Made by a program: the position numbers and the translations under genes. Under the pieces are notes generated by a model. The model worked only from the letters and a program-made list of their open reading frames with translations, was not told the origin of the DNA and did not search any database. Below are positions 53,104 through 62,045 of a stretch of DNA of 64,000 nt, one piece after another. Numbering within the stretch: the stretch's first letter is position 1; every line of letters begins with the position of its first letter. Source of the stretch: Pseudomonas sp. H3(2019) (GTDB lineage: Bacteria; Pseudomonadota; Gammaproteobacteria; Pseudomonadales; Pseudomonadaceae); assembly GCF_007713465.1 (NCBI RefSeq), contig NZ_VMSG01000031.1:1-64000 (forward strand), in the 5' to 3' direction.

Positions 53104-54081
53104 TCAGCTCCGTCGACTTGCACGTTGGCTGCGGTAGGTGTCCAGCACCACCGCGACCACGATCACCGCGCCGGTAATGATGCGTTTGGTCGGTTCGGTC
53201 GCGCCGATTTGCGCCAGTCCGGCAGCCAGTACAGAAATGATCAGGACGCCGAAGAAGGTGCTGATCACCGAACCACGACCGCCCATCAGGCTGGTGCCAC
53301 CGATCACCACGGCAGCGATGACTTGCAGCTCCAGGCCGGAACCGGCATTCGGGTCCGCCGCTTCCAGACGCGAAATCTGGAACAGCGCGGCAATACCCGC
53401 CAGCAACCCCATCAGGCTGAACACCAGGATCTTGTATGGTTTTGGGTTGATACCCGCCAGACGCACAGCTTCCTCGTTGGTGCCGATTCCGATCAGGTAG
53501 CGGCCGAACACGGTACGGGTCAACACCGCCTGGGCGATGAAGATAACCAGTAACGCGATAATGAATGACGGTGAAATACCAAAGGTGATCGGATTAGACA
53601 GCCAGGCAAAGGCATCACCGATATAGGCCGTGCGCGAGCCGGTCATCTGATAGGCAACGCCGCGAGCCATCTCCAGCACACCCAGCGAAACAATGAACGA
53701 CGGAATGCGCCAGGCCACGGTGATCGAACCGGTGATGGTCCCGGCCACTGCTGCCGCGGCCATGCCCAGCAGCGCAGCCGGCAAGACACTCCAGCCCCAG
53801 CCGAGAATCGCCACGCTGACAGTCGAGCCCGCCAAGGCCAGCACCGACCCCACCGAGAGGTCGATGCCGCCGATGATCAACACGAACGTCATGCCGACTG
53901 CCAGTACCATCAGGTCCGGAATCTGATTGGCCAGCGTGCTGAAGGTGTCATAAGAGAGGAAATGGCTGCTCAAGACCGAGAACAGCGCAATCATCGCCAG
54001 CAAGGCACCAGCCAGGCCCAGATAGGTACCGAGGCCGTAAAAATTGCTACTACGTTTGCCAGCAGACAGTGCAGTTATCAT
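53104..54081 (-). CDS. rbsC: Ribose ABC transporter permease
   Basis: A 325-residue inner-membrane permease with about ten hydrophobic segments and the family blocks GGIDLSVGSVLALAGSTVSV and GTSLMGGRGSVISTFFGVLI. Its ATG overlaps the end of rbsA by 4 bp. It forms the channel through which RbsB delivers ribose. Confidence 0.95.
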   Translation of the reverse strand: MITALSAGKRSSNFYGLGTYLGLAGALLAMIALFSVLSSHFLSYDTFSTLANQIPDLMVLAVGMTFVLIIGGIDLSVGSVLALAGSTVSVAILGWGWSVLPAALLGMAAAAVAGTITGSITVAWRIPSFIVSLGVLEMARGVAYQMTGSRTAYIGDAFAWLSNPITFGISPSFIIALLVIFIAQAVLTRTVFGRYLIGIGTNEEAVRLAGINPKPYKILVFSLMGLLAGIAALFQISRLEAADPNAGSGLELQVIAAVVIGGTSLMGGRGSVISTFFGVLIISVLAAGLAQIGATEPTKRIITGAVIVVAVVLDTYRSQRASRRS

Positions 54082-55631
54082 GGGAGATCCCTAGGCGCCG
54101 CTTCATGGAGCAACGCATCACGTTTTTGGTAGCCGGCAAAAGCGGCGGCAAGCAAATCATCCTGCGTCCAGCTGTCGCGCTCGAAGGTGTCGATCAAGCG
54201 TCCGGCCGACAACACGCCAATACGGTCGCAGATCAACATCAGCTCGCGCAGATCACTGGACACCACCACCAGCGCCTTGCCCTGACGCGTCAACTCGCCA
54301 AGCAACGCGTAAATATCAAATTTGGCACCGACATCGATGCCGCGAGTCGGCTCATCGAACAACAGCACCGAACACTCACGCTCAAGCCAGCGGCCAATCA
54401 CCACCTTCTGCTGATTGCCGCCCGACAACTCACAAACCAGCTGCGCAGGACTGGAGCTGCGAATGTGCATCGCGTCGATCTGACGCTGCGCCAGCGCCAT
54501 CTCGTCACGTGCATTTACAATGCCGCCACTGGAGATCATCGGCATATTGCCCAGGGCGATGTTGGCGCTGATCGACTGAGTCAGCAGCAGCCCCTCGCCT
54601 TTGCGATCTTCGGTGATCAGGGCAATGCCATGACCGACCGCATCGGCGGGCGAACGAATGCTCACCACTTTCGCCGGTGAACCAAGCGCGACTGTGCCGC
54701 TGTCTGCCGCATCGGCACCGAAGATCAGCCGCAGCAGCTCCGTGCGCCCTGCCCCGATCAATCCGGAAATTCCGAAAATCTCGCCGCTGCGCACCTCGAA
54801 AGACACATCGCGAACCTTGTCCGAACGGCTCAGCCCTTTGACGGTCAGGGCTGGCGCACCGATGTGTCGTGGACCGAGATCGATGTGTTCGCCCAATTCG
54901 CGGCCGACCATCAGATTGACCAGTTGCTCGCTGTTGTAATTGGCCATCGGTTCGACGCAGACCAGATTGCCGTCACGCAATACCGCGATGCGCTGAGCAA
55001 CCCGCGCCAGCTCTTCCAGCCGATGGGAAATATAAATGATCGCCACGCCACGAGCTTGCAGGCGGGTGATTTGCTCAAAGAGCATCTCGACTTCGCGAGC
55101 CGTCAACATCGCTGTCGGCTCATCGAGAATCAGGACATGGCAGTCGCCGATCAGGTTGCGGGCGATCTCGACCATTTGCTGATGACCGATCCCCAGCTCA
55201 CCGACCAGCGTGTCCGGATCGATCGCATCAAGCCCGACCTGAGCCATCGCGGCGATTGCCTCTCTGCGCAGTTGCTTGCGACTGATCCATCCGCCATTGC
55301 TTGGCAGGTTGTCGAGAAACAGGTTCTCTGCGACAGACAGGGTCGGCAGCAGATTGAGTTCCTGCATGACCATGCGAATGCCCAGTTCTTCAGCCTGGGT
55401 TCGGCTGCCAGGACGGTAATCGCGCCCCTGGAATTGCATCTGGCCGGTGGTCGGAGTGACCAACCCGCCAATGATTTTCGAGAGCGTGCTTTTGCCAGCA
55501 CCGTTCTCACCGGTCAACGCCAGCACTTCACCACGCATCAGCGTCAGGTCAATGCCGGTCAATACCGGTTGCGCATACGTCTTGCCGATACCGCTGACCG
55601 AAAGGACCGCGTTCGGGGCACAAACTGACAT
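54078..55631 (-). CDS. rbsA: Ribose ABC transporter, dual ATP-binding protein
   Basis: A 517-residue double ATPase. The first half has Walker A GENGAGKST, the signature LGIGHQQMVEIARNLIGD and Walker B VLILDEPTAML. The second half has a degenerate Walker A (GLIGAGRTEL) and SGGNQQKVVIGRWLERECSV with LLFDEPTRGID, as is normal in this family. It starts 57 bp after rbsB, with an intercistronic hairpin between. Confidence 0.95.
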   Translation of the reverse strand: MSVCAPNAVLSVSGIGKTYAQPVLTGIDLTLMRGEVLALTGENGAGKSTLSKIIGGLVTPTTGQMQFQGRDYRPGSRTQAEELGIRMVMQELNLLPTLSVAENLFLDNLPSNGGWISRKQLRREAIAAMAQVGLDAIDPDTLVGELGIGHQQMVEIARNLIGDCHVLILDEPTAMLTAREVEMLFEQITRLQARGVAIIYISHRLEELARVAQRIAVLRDGNLVCVEPMANYNSEQLVNLMVGRELGEHIDLGPRHIGAPALTVKGLSRSDKVRDVSFEVRSGEIFGISGLIGAGRTELLRLIFGADAADSGTVALGSPAKVVSIRSPADAVGHGIALITEDRKGEGLLLTQSISANIALGNMPMISSGGIVNARDEMALAQRQIDAMHIRSSSPAQLVCELSGGNQQKVVIGRWLERECSVLLFDEPTRGIDVGAKFDIYALLGELTRQGKALVVVSSDLRELMLICDRIGVLSAGRLIDTFERDSWTQDDLLAAAFAGYQKRDALLHEAAPRDLP

Positions 55632-55646
55632 AAAAAACTCTCCATG

Positions 55647-55664
55647 CGCTCGCCCTTGCGAGCG
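55647..55664 (-). other. Intercistronic hairpin between rbsB and rbsA
   Basis: CGCTCGC and GCGAGCG, a 7-bp stem with a 4-base loop and no T run. Such hairpins often protect the upstream binding-protein mRNA, allowing more RbsB than RbsA. Confidence 0.65.
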
Positions 55665-55688
55665 AGCGCCGTTGTGTCGCCAGAATGA

Positions 55689-56642
55689 TTACTGGGTAAC
55701 CAGCTCAACCGGAGTTTCGATTACGCCGTTGGTGCCGCTGTCGACCTTTTCGCCCTTGAGCATTTTCAGGGCAGTCTCGATGCCGAACACCGCCTGTTTG
55801 GCTGCAAACTGGTCGGCAGTGGCCAGGACGCGGCCATCCTTGAGCATCGGTTTGATGGCGTTGATGTTGTCGTAACCCACTACTTGTACCTTGCCCGCCT
55901 TGCCTGCTGCGCGCACTGCCGAAACGGCGCCGACCGCCATGCTGTCATTACCGGCCAGCAGTGCCTTGATTTCCGGGTATTCGCTCAGCATCGACGAGGC
56001 AACCTGGTTGCCCTTGTTGATTTCCCACTCGCCGGACTGCAGGGACACAACCTTGATCTGCGCCGCTTCCATCGCGTCCTTGAAACCTGCGGTGCGTGCC
56101 TGGGCGTTGGTGGTGGTAGAAACGCCTTCGATGATGCCGACTTCGTCACCGGCTTTCAGCTGTTTTGCCAGGTACTCGCCGACCAGACGCGCACCTTTGC
56201 GGTTGTCCGGACCTACGAAGGGCACACTGAGGTTTTTACTTTTGAGCACAGCCGGGTCGAGCTGGTTATCGATGTTGATGACCGTGATGCCCGCATCGAC
56301 GGCTTTTTTGATCACTGGCACCATCGCTTTCGAATCCGCTGGCGCAATTACCAACGCATTAACCTTGGAGACGATCATCTGCTCGACAATGCGGATCTGG
56401 TTGGCGGTGTCGGTTTCGTCCTTGATCCCGTTGGAGATCAACTCGAAATCGGCAGGATGATCTTTCTGGTACGCCTTGGCGCCATCTTCCATGGTCAGGA
56501 AGAACTCGTTGGCCAGGGACTTCATGACCAGCGCGACTTTAGGTTTTTCAGTGTCGGCGAACGCCGAAGAGAGGGGCAAAGCGGCGGATGCGGCAGCCAG
56601 CATAGCGACAGCGAGAAGACGTCCAGCGAATGGCAGCTTCAT
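55689..56642 (-). CDS. rbsB: Ribose-binding periplasmic protein
   Basis: A 317-residue periplasmic sugar-binding protein. The signal peptide is KLPFAGRLLAVAMLAAASAA with cleavage near AFA-DTE. The mature part has ALVMKSLANEFFLTMEDGAK, and ribose-site regions LAGNDSMAVGAVSAVRAAGK and VVGYDNINAIKPMLKDGRVL. GGAGTG precedes the ATG. It is the first gene of the operon behind the putative RbsR operator. Confidence 0.95.
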   Translation of the reverse strand: MKLPFAGRLLAVAMLAAASAALPLSSAFADTEKPKVALVMKSLANEFFLTMEDGAKAYQKDHPADFELISNGIKDETDTANQIRIVEQMIVSKVNALVIAPADSKAMVPVIKKAVDAGITVINIDNQLDPAVLKSKNLSVPFVGPDNRKGARLVGEYLAKQLKAGDEVGIIEGVSTTTNAQARTAGFKDAMEAAQIKVVSLQSGEWEINKGNQVASSMLSEYPEIKALLAGNDSMAVGAVSAVRAAGKAGKVQVVGYDNINAIKPMLKDGRVLATADQFAAKQAVFGIETALKMLKGEKVDSGTNGVIETPVELVTQ

Positions 56643-56774
56643 GAGTTCACTCCGTTCTTATGATTATTGTGAGCAACGCTTGCACTGCATACGCTTCAAA
56701 TCCGCTCACCGGCGCTCTGATACGCGGGAACGAGGATTGCCGGCCAACTGGGATCAAACCGTCGACCGGATCGC

Positions 56775-56786
56775 GCAAACGTTTGC
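56775..56786. promoter_or_regulatory. Putative RbsR (LacI-type) operator
   Basis: GCAAACGTTTGC, a perfect 12-bp palindrome with the central CG of LacI-family operators, 133 bp upstream of rbsB. The only LacI-family gene in the window is rbsR. Confidence 0.8.
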
Positions 56787-56878
56787 TTAGACCGAACTAT
56801 GCGAACCCTGCTGACATTTGTCAACGGTCAGAAAAAACCGTTTTGTGGTCTGGTTGGCGAAAAAAACGGCAATGCCGA

Positions 56879-57334
56879 TTATGCCGTGGTGTTGACTACC
56901 GATCCGCTACCGGCCCCCTTGGCCAGTTCCTTGACCAGATTGCCGGTCACCTCCATTAGCGCACCGTTGGTTTCACCGATCTGCCCCTGAATCGCCATGA
57001 CCGCGGTGGTCTTGGCTTCCGGCGTTGGATATGACGCAGCCTGGGCCGCCGCCAGTTGCTGTTGCTGCTGGCGCAATTGTTCTTGCAGTTCCTTCATGCG
57101 CTTGAGCAGCATCTTCACCGTGATGCTTTGGTTACCACCGTCATCCGCTTGGGTCTCCGTGCCTGGGTTTTGCCCTACCGGGCCTGTCCTGACTTGCTTG
57201 CTGTCACCTTCCTTGCCAGTCGTCAGTTGTGTCTCGGCCTCTGCCCTCGCGTCGTTCAATGCGTTGATCGTAGCGAGCGACTTGCCGCCAATCGTGATGC
57301 CGCCTGCGTTTGGAAAACCTACTGAAATGGACAT
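56879..57334 (-). CDS. Hypothetical protein with Gln-rich coiled coil
   Basis: A 151-residue protein. ATG at 57332-57334 (MSISVGFPNAGGITIGGKSL) was chosen for the AGGAG site 5 bases upstream. It has a Gly-rich N-terminus, a polar linker (TGPVGQNPGTETQADDGGNQ) and a helical stretch LLKRMKELQEQLRQQQQQLA at about 75-100, then Ala-rich helices. No signal peptide. I do not recognise the family; similar small proteins occur across Pseudomonas. Confidence 0.75.
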   Translation of the reverse strand: MSISVGFPNAGGITIGGKSLATINALNDARAEAETQLTTGKEGDSKQVRTGPVGQNPGTETQADDGGNQSITVKMLLKRMKELQEQLRQQQQQLAAAQAASYPTPEAKTTAVMAIQGQIGETNGALMEVTGNLVKELAKGAGSGSVVNTTA

Positions 57335-57565
57335 ATGAGCTCCTGCACAAAAAATGATCCTGAAAGGATCATCGACCTCTGAGCGGCTTTCTTTAGCACT
57401 AATGCCCTTCGAAAATGTGGGAAATCCTAGATTTACGCTGTAGGAGATTTCGGATAGCCGAAAACTTCCATCGCACATATTCGGAAACCCGGACGACTAT
57501 CGCCTTGAGCGCCACCGCACAAAAGATATAAATCTATATAAATCAAAATGTTAAAAGAATTTTAA

Positions 57566-58228
57566 ATCCAAGAACTGAGCCAATTGGCCAATGTTCGCGG
57601 CGAGCAGATGTCGGCTGACGGCATGCTCAACCTGTACAACGCCGTCGCCGTAGCGGGTAGCAAAGATGCTCGCGGCAAAGGCGTGCTGGTCACCATGAAC
57701 GACGAAATTCATTCGGGTCGTGATGTCAGCAAAATGGTCAACTTCAAGACCGAAGCGTTCAAAAGCCCATGGGGCCCATTGGGCATGGTGATCGAAGGCA
57801 AATCCTATTGGTTCCGCTTGCCAGCCAAGCGCCACACAATGGATTCGGAATTCGATATCAAAAACATCAAGAGCCTGCCTGACGTCGAAATCGCCTATTC
57901 CTATGGCGATGTCGACGGCACTGCTTATAAGGCCCTGGCCAAGTCTGGCGCCAAAGCCATCATCCATGCCGGCACCGGCAATGGCTCGGTATCTTCGCGC
58001 CTGGTTCCAACCTTGCAGGAACTGCGCAAGGATGGCGTGCAGATCATTCGCTCTTCCCACGTCAATGCCGGCGGGTTTGTGTTGCGCAACGCCGAACAGC
58101 CAGACGACAAGTATGACTGGGTCGCTGCGCATGACCTGAACCCGCAAAAAGCCCGCATCCTGACGATGGTTGCACTGACCAAGACGTCGGACAGTAAAGA
58201 GCTGCAACGGATGTTCTGGGAGTACTGA
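57566..58228 (+). pseudogene. Decayed L-asparaginase/glutaminase gene
   Basis: The frame opens after a TAA and reads QELSQLANVRGEQ joined directly to MSADGMLNLYNAVAVAGSKD. In type II asparaginases these two blocks are separated by about 70 residues that include the catalytic Thr-Asp (HGTDT) pair, so there is an internal deletion. The N-terminal third with the nucleophile Thr is also gone. The C-terminal half (KGVLVTMNDEI, AIIHAGTGNGSVSS, QRMFWEY) is well kept. ATG at 57584 could give a 214-residue product, but it would be inactive. Confidence 0.85.
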
Positions 58229-58421
58229 TTCATTGCGTCCGGCCGGATCCGGTCGGACGCTTGCCCCCCCCACTCGCCCGCTCGGGCGAGTGATCTACCC
58301 TCCCGCCTTCCCTGCCATTACTTCTGAATAATCACCAATCGGTTTACAGCAAACGGAAAAATTCGCTGTCAGAGGAATTTCTTGAACTTTAAGCAGTTGC
58401 GAAATCGCCTACAGTTAAATA

Positions 58422-58437
58422 CTGTATGCACGTACAG
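58422..58437. promoter_or_regulatory. LexA (SOS) box
   Basis: CTGT-ATGCACGT-ACAG, a perfect 16-bp palindrome with the CTGT(N8)ACAG spacing of gammaproteobacterial LexA sites, 19 bp before the DUF1654 start. Confidence 0.85.
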
Positions 58438-58455
58438 CCAAATAAGGATTACCCC

Positions 58456-58707
58456 GTGGCCACGACCTCTTCAGCAGCGACTAACCCTCCAGGCTCTTAC
58501 GAACGACTCGGTTTGCGCGTTCAGAAAATCATCAACTCCCCTACCGCCCAAAAAGCCAAGGCCGCCTTGATCTTCCGCCTCCCCGACGAGCCGGTAGATG
58601 AATGGGAACGCTTGCTCGAGGAAATCGCCGAGAACGACAACGTCACCCTCGCTTATCGCGACGATGGCGGCGTGCAGATTTTCTGGGTTGTGCCGAAGGA
58701 AGATTGA
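58456..58707 (+). CDS. DUF1654 family protein, SOS-regulated
   Basis: An 83-residue protein with YERLGLRVQKIINSPTAQKA then ALIFRLPDEPVDEWERLLEE and VTLAYRDDGGVQIFW, the DUF1654 pattern found mainly in pseudomonads. GTG at 58456 was chosen because AAGGA precedes it; the upstream ATG at 58426 lies inside the LexA box and would be unusable. The stop is 4 bp before endA, so the two form an SOS operon. The biochemical role is unknown. Confidence 0.9.
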   Translation: MATTSSAATNPPGSYERLGLRVQKIINSPTAQKAKAALIFRLPDEPVDEWERLLEEIAENDNVTLAYRDDGGVQIFWVVPKED

Positions 58708-58711
58708 GTCA

Positions 58712-59404
58712 ATGACTGCTCGCTGTTTTGCTTTGCTGTTGTTGCTCTTCGTTGTCATCAGCGCTCAGGCGGATGCGCCACGCACTTTCAACGAAGCAAA
58801 AAAGGTCGCCTGGATACTCTACGCCCCACAGTCAACCGAGTTCTATTGTGGCTGCAAATACACGGGCAATCGGGTCGACCTCAAAGCCTGCGGGTACGTG
58901 CCACGTAAAAACGCCAAGCGCGCTGCACGCATCGAATGGGAGCACATTGTTCCGGCATGGCAAATCGGTCACCAACGCCAGTGCTGGCAACAGGGTGGTC
59001 GCCAGAACTGCACACGTCACGACCCGACCTATCAGCGTGCCGAGGCCGACTTGCACAACCTGGTGCCAAGCATCGGCGAGGTGAACGGGGACCGCAGCAA
59101 TTTCAGCTTCGGCTGGCTCCCCGTGCAATCAGGGCAATACGGTTCGTGCCTGACCCAGGTCGACTTCAAGGCCAAGAAGGTCATGCCCCGCCCGTCCATT
59201 CGCGGGATGATCGCTCGCACTTATTTCTATATGAGCAAGCAATACGGTTTGCGACTGTCCAAACAGGATCGGCAACTCTACGAAGCCTGGAACAAGACTT
59301 ACCCGGCACAAAGCTGGGAGCGCCAACGCAATCAGCGCGTCGCGTGCGTGATGGGGCGCGGCAATGAGTTCGTCGGCCCCGTCAACATGAAGGCTTGCGG
59401 TTAA
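58712..59404 (+). CDS. endA: Endonuclease I (EndA/NucM), secreted DNase
   Basis: A 230-residue nuclease with a signal peptide (ARCFALLLLLFVVISAQADA), thus periplasmic or extracellular. The Mg-dependent beta-beta-alpha metal fold is in ARIEWEHIVPAW (catalytic His), with DLHNLVPSIGEVNGDRSNFS and FGW. Eight or so Cys (YCGCKYTG, LKACGY, QCWQQ, NCTRHD) suggest disulfides, as in Vibrio Dns. It lies 4 bp after an SOS-controlled gene, so DNA damage should induce it. Confidence 0.93.
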   Translation: MTARCFALLLLLFVVISAQADAPRTFNEAKKVAWILYAPQSTEFYCGCKYTGNRVDLKACGYVPRKNAKRAARIEWEHIVPAWQIGHQRQCWQQGGRQNCTRHDPTYQRAEADLHNLVPSIGEVNGDRSNFSFGWLPVQSGQYGSCLTQVDFKAKKVMPRPSIRGMIARTYFYMSKQYGLRLSKQDRQLYEAWNKTYPAQSWERQRNQRVACVMGRGNEFVGPVNMKACG

Positions 59405-59418
59405 TCAGGTGGCGTCAA

Positions 59419-59784
59419 TTACTGAGCCGTGCTGTGCTCAATGACCATTGATTCGATATTCATCTTCTTCGCCTTGGCCAGCGCCGCGGTCAGCTCGACC
59501 TGCCTTGCCTCGGCTTCGGCTTTCGAGTTGAACGGCCCGACCAGCACCCGCTGTTTACCGTCTTGCGTGACCACGTAGGAAACAAAACTGTGTTCGATCA
59601 GCCAGCCAGTGAGATCGCTGATCGCCTGCACGGTCTCGCCCCGAACCAGTACATCCCATTGCGGGGCAGCTGCCACAGCGGGCGCAGAAACAACCGGCGC
59701 CTGAGTTTTTTTCGACTCCCCGGCCTTTTCCTGACCACATCCGGCCAATACCAATACCGCGACCACCAACGCCATTTTGCGCAC
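59419..59784 (-). CDS. SPOR-domain lipoprotein
   Basis: A 121-residue lipoprotein (lipobox LAGC, Cys16). After a Pro/Ala linker the C-terminal ~75 residues form a SPOR-type domain: WLIEHSFVSYVVTQDGKQRV then LVGPFNSKAEAEARQVELTA, which binds glycan strands of septal peptidoglycan. It is convergent with endA, only 14 bp apart. The ATG has a weak site (GGGGAAGG). Confidence 0.85.
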   Translation of the reverse strand: MRKMALVVAVLVLAGCGQEKAGESKKTQAPVVSAPAVAAAPQWDVLVRGETVQAISDLTGWLIEHSFVSYVVTQDGKQRVLVGPFNSKAEAEARQVELTAALAKAKKMNIESMVIEHSTAQ

Positions 59785-60034
59785 AACCTTCCCCTCTGAA
59801 TGCCAAAAGCCGGGATTTTATCACCCGAAAATGCTTCGCGACCCAGTACACAGGCCTCAAAACAACGAGAATGATGTTTCTCGCCTCTGTATAGTCGCAC
59901 CTTGGGAATTAATGCAGCGTCTGCACGTCAGAAAGAGGCACCCAAACCGTGACACTTCGCACTAATCTATAGGTACTACCGACATCTGCATTGTCTGAGT
60001 CAGGTGCCCTTACAAAGCTATCAAGGAGAAGATC

Positions 60035-60229
60035 ATGCTGATACTCACCCGCAAAGTCGGTGAAAGCATAAACATCGGTGATGACATCACCATCACTATT
60101 CTGGGCGTTAGCGGCCAGCAGGTCAGAATCGGCATCAATGCCCCGAAAGACGTTGCGGTGCATCGCGAAGAAATCTACCAACGTATTCAGGCGGGACTTA
60201 CTGCGCCGGACAAGCGCGAAACCCCCTGA
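60035..60229 (+). CDS. rsmE: CsrA-family RNA-binding regulator, RsmE type
   Basis: A 64-residue post-transcriptional regulator that binds GGA motifs near ribosome sites and is titrated by Gac-controlled small RNAs. The core is [40 protein letters not shown] and [15 protein letters not shown]. The long polar tail and TILGVSGQQ fit RsmE of fluorescent pseudomonads better than RsmA. The AAGGAG ribosome site itself contains a GGA target, compatible with autoregulation. Confidence 0.9.
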
Positions 60230-60245
60230 GCCCGTCAGCAATCAG

Positions 60246-60280
60246 TAGCCAGCCTTTTCTCTCACGGCAACGGCTGGCTA
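60246..60280. terminator. Inverted repeat after rsmE
   Basis: TAGCCAGCC and GGCTGGCTA, a perfect 9-bp stem with a 17-base loop, 17 bp past the rsmE stop. There is no T run, so it may be a terminator-like or mRNA-stabilising hairpin. Confidence 0.5.
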
Positions 60281-60449
60281 AAGATTCTGCGCGCCTATCC
60301 CTGCCCTTCTCCCTGACAACGGCGCAGCACCGGTGATACCGATACTAACGACATCGCCATGAGCCTTACCGTCAGACGATTCGGTTTCAGCCCGGTGAAA
60401 ACCTCACAGCCGGCCTGGACACACCAAGTCATCGCGCAACGCTAGCCGA

Positions 60450-60905
60450 CTATCCAAACATCACACCTCGTGCCATGCCTGTCGCGGCCACGACCATCAA
60501 GATAATCAACAGCGCCTCGATATGACTGATGCGCGCAAAGAGACGGACCCGCCCGACCTCAATCTGCGAACCTCGACTCAAAGCGATCCGCCACTTGATC
60601 AAGGCCACCATCGGTACAATCTCAAGCAGCAGGATGATGACGAATAAAGTCATTTTCAGATGGAACAGCGGTTGGTGCAGGTAATAGTCCGCCCCCTTTT
60701 CGTACCCGCCAAAGGCACGGATCCCGCCGGTAACCAGAAGAATCAATGCAGAGATTCCCCAAAAGTTATCTGCCAGCAAAACACTTCGAGCCCCCGCGCC
60801 CTCCGCCCCCACCCGACGAAAAGCCATGCCACGCGTCAGAACACCCCAGAGCGCCAGGGCATAAGCCAACAGATGGACCGCGGCGAGAAACCAGTGAACC
60901 AGCAT
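60450..60905 (-). CDS. DUF2214 family membrane protein
   Basis: A 151-residue inner-membrane protein with four hydrophobic segments and the DUF2214 pattern: VLLADNFWGISALILLVTGG, YEKGADYYLHQPLFHLKMTL and LLEIVPMVALIKWRI. His residues (HLLAY, HQPLFHLK) face the membrane and could bind a cofactor, but the function is unknown. Its promoter region is shared with the divergent hydrolase gene at 61079. Confidence 0.85.
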   Translation of the reverse strand: MLVHWFLAAVHLLAYALALWGVLTRGMAFRRVGAEGAGARSVLLADNFWGISALILLVTGGIRAFGGYEKGADYYLHQPLFHLKMTLFVIILLLEIVPMVALIKWRIALSRGSQIEVGRVRLFARISHIEALLIILMVVAATGMARGVMFG

Positions 60906-61078
60906 CGAATTACCCCCCCATTCAAGACGATAAATAATCGGCCTGTCAGTAGTAGTCCAAAACGCCTCGCTTCGCTCACAAGCGCCTCGGAGCCCCTCAA
61001 GGAAAGCCCGCTATTTATAAACCGGGAACACGTTAATATCGGCGAGAATGCACACACTCAATCCAGGGATAACGGAGC

Positions 61079-61795
61079 ATGAGCTCATCACGGATGAATA
61101 CCTCAGGAACAATTACACTGGTTCTCCTCCCGGGGATGGATGGCACAGGCGAACTGTTCGAACCTTTACTCTCGGCACTGGAAGGGCAATTCAACACGCT
61201 CGTCGTGAGTTATCCCAACGACCAGCCCTTGAGTTATGCCGAACTGCAGTCAATAGTGCTCAAGGCATTGCCAACCGACAGCCCTTTTATATTGCTTGGC
61301 GAATCGTTCTCGGGACCGATTGCCATTTCACTGGCAGCGCTGCAACCCTCTCAACTCAAAGGGCTTGTATTGTGCAGCACGTTTGTACGTAACCCGCGAC
61401 CGCGACTACGTGGCTTGAGTTTTCTGCTGGATATCCTGCCACTGCACCCTGTGCCTATCGGCTTGATCAGCACACTATTACTGGGGCATTTTTCCACCCC
61501 TGCGCTACGCCGTTCATTGCATCGGGCAATATCGCTGGTCACACCTTCGGTGATGCGTGCACGGTTACGCGCCGTTCTGACTGTCGACGTGGCAAAAGAG
61601 CTCGCGTGTGTCAGCGTTCCAACCCTTTACTTGCGCGCAACTCATGATCGACTGGTACTTGCGACAGCCTCTGCGCTGATCTCGCAGCTCAAACCGGATA
61701 TACGGATAACCGACCTGGTCGCTCCACATTGCGCACTTCAGGCAGCGCCTCATAACGCCACAAAAAGCATCAAAGCGTTCGTGAGCAGCCTGTGA
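61079..61795 (+). CDS. Alpha/beta hydrolase
   Basis: A 238-residue cytosolic hydrolase. The oxyanion loop is LLPGMDGTGELFEPLL, the nucleophile Ser in LLGESFSGPIAISL, the acid Asp in RATHDRLVL and the His in VAPHCALQAAPH. The family resembles small lipase/esterase or thioesterase types with a short cap. CGGAG sits close before the ATG; a second in-frame ATG 15 bases on (MNTSG) is possible. A terminator follows. Confidence 0.85.
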   Translation: MSSSRMNTSGTITLVLLPGMDGTGELFEPLLSALEGQFNTLVVSYPNDQPLSYAELQSIVLKALPTDSPFILLGESFSGPIAISLAALQPSQLKGLVLCSTFVRNPRPRLRGLSFLLDILPLHPVPIGLISTLLLGHFSTPALRRSLHRAISLVTPSVMRARLRAVLTVDVAKELACVSVPTLYLRATHDRLVLATASALISQLKPDIRITDLVAPHCALQAAPHNATKSIKAFVSSL

Positions 61796-61960
61796 GACTT
61801 CGACCCCGACAGAAACTCGACGCGCGTTGCCTATGCTCGCGGCCAACGCCTCGATACTGCATTTTTTATTTCTGCGTTTCGTCGCCATTCAGTTGATTGG
61901 GCATGAGCCGCAGAGCACACTTGTGGCAGTTGAAGGATCAACGCCCCTATCGATCAAAAG

Positions 61961-61984
61961 CCCGCCCACCTGCGGGTTTTTTTT
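61961..61984 (+). terminator. Rho-independent terminator
   Basis: CCCGC and GCGGG with a 6-base loop and eight T, on the plus strand about 165 bp after the hydrolase stop. Confidence 0.8.
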
Positions 61985-62019
61985 CGCCTGCGCGATGGTC
62001 GTTACCGACGCATGTGAAG

Positions 62020-62041
62020 AGCCCAGCACGATGGCTGGGCT
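62020..62041 (-). terminator. Hairpin at the 3' end of the small minus-strand gene
   Basis: AGCCCAGC and GCTGGGCT, an 8-bp stem with a 6-base loop, immediately after the stop at 62046. The T run is poor (CTTCAC). Confidence 0.55.
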
Positions 62042-62045
62042 CAGT

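Noticed and set aside
58426..58455. ATG at 58426 as start of the DUF1654 gene
   Set aside because: It lies inside the LexA box, so it would be at or before the transcription start; the GTG at 58456 has a good ribosome site.
61961..62041. Short palindromes as REP elements
   Set aside because: The first has a clear T run and the second directly follows a stop codon; both are better explained as terminators.
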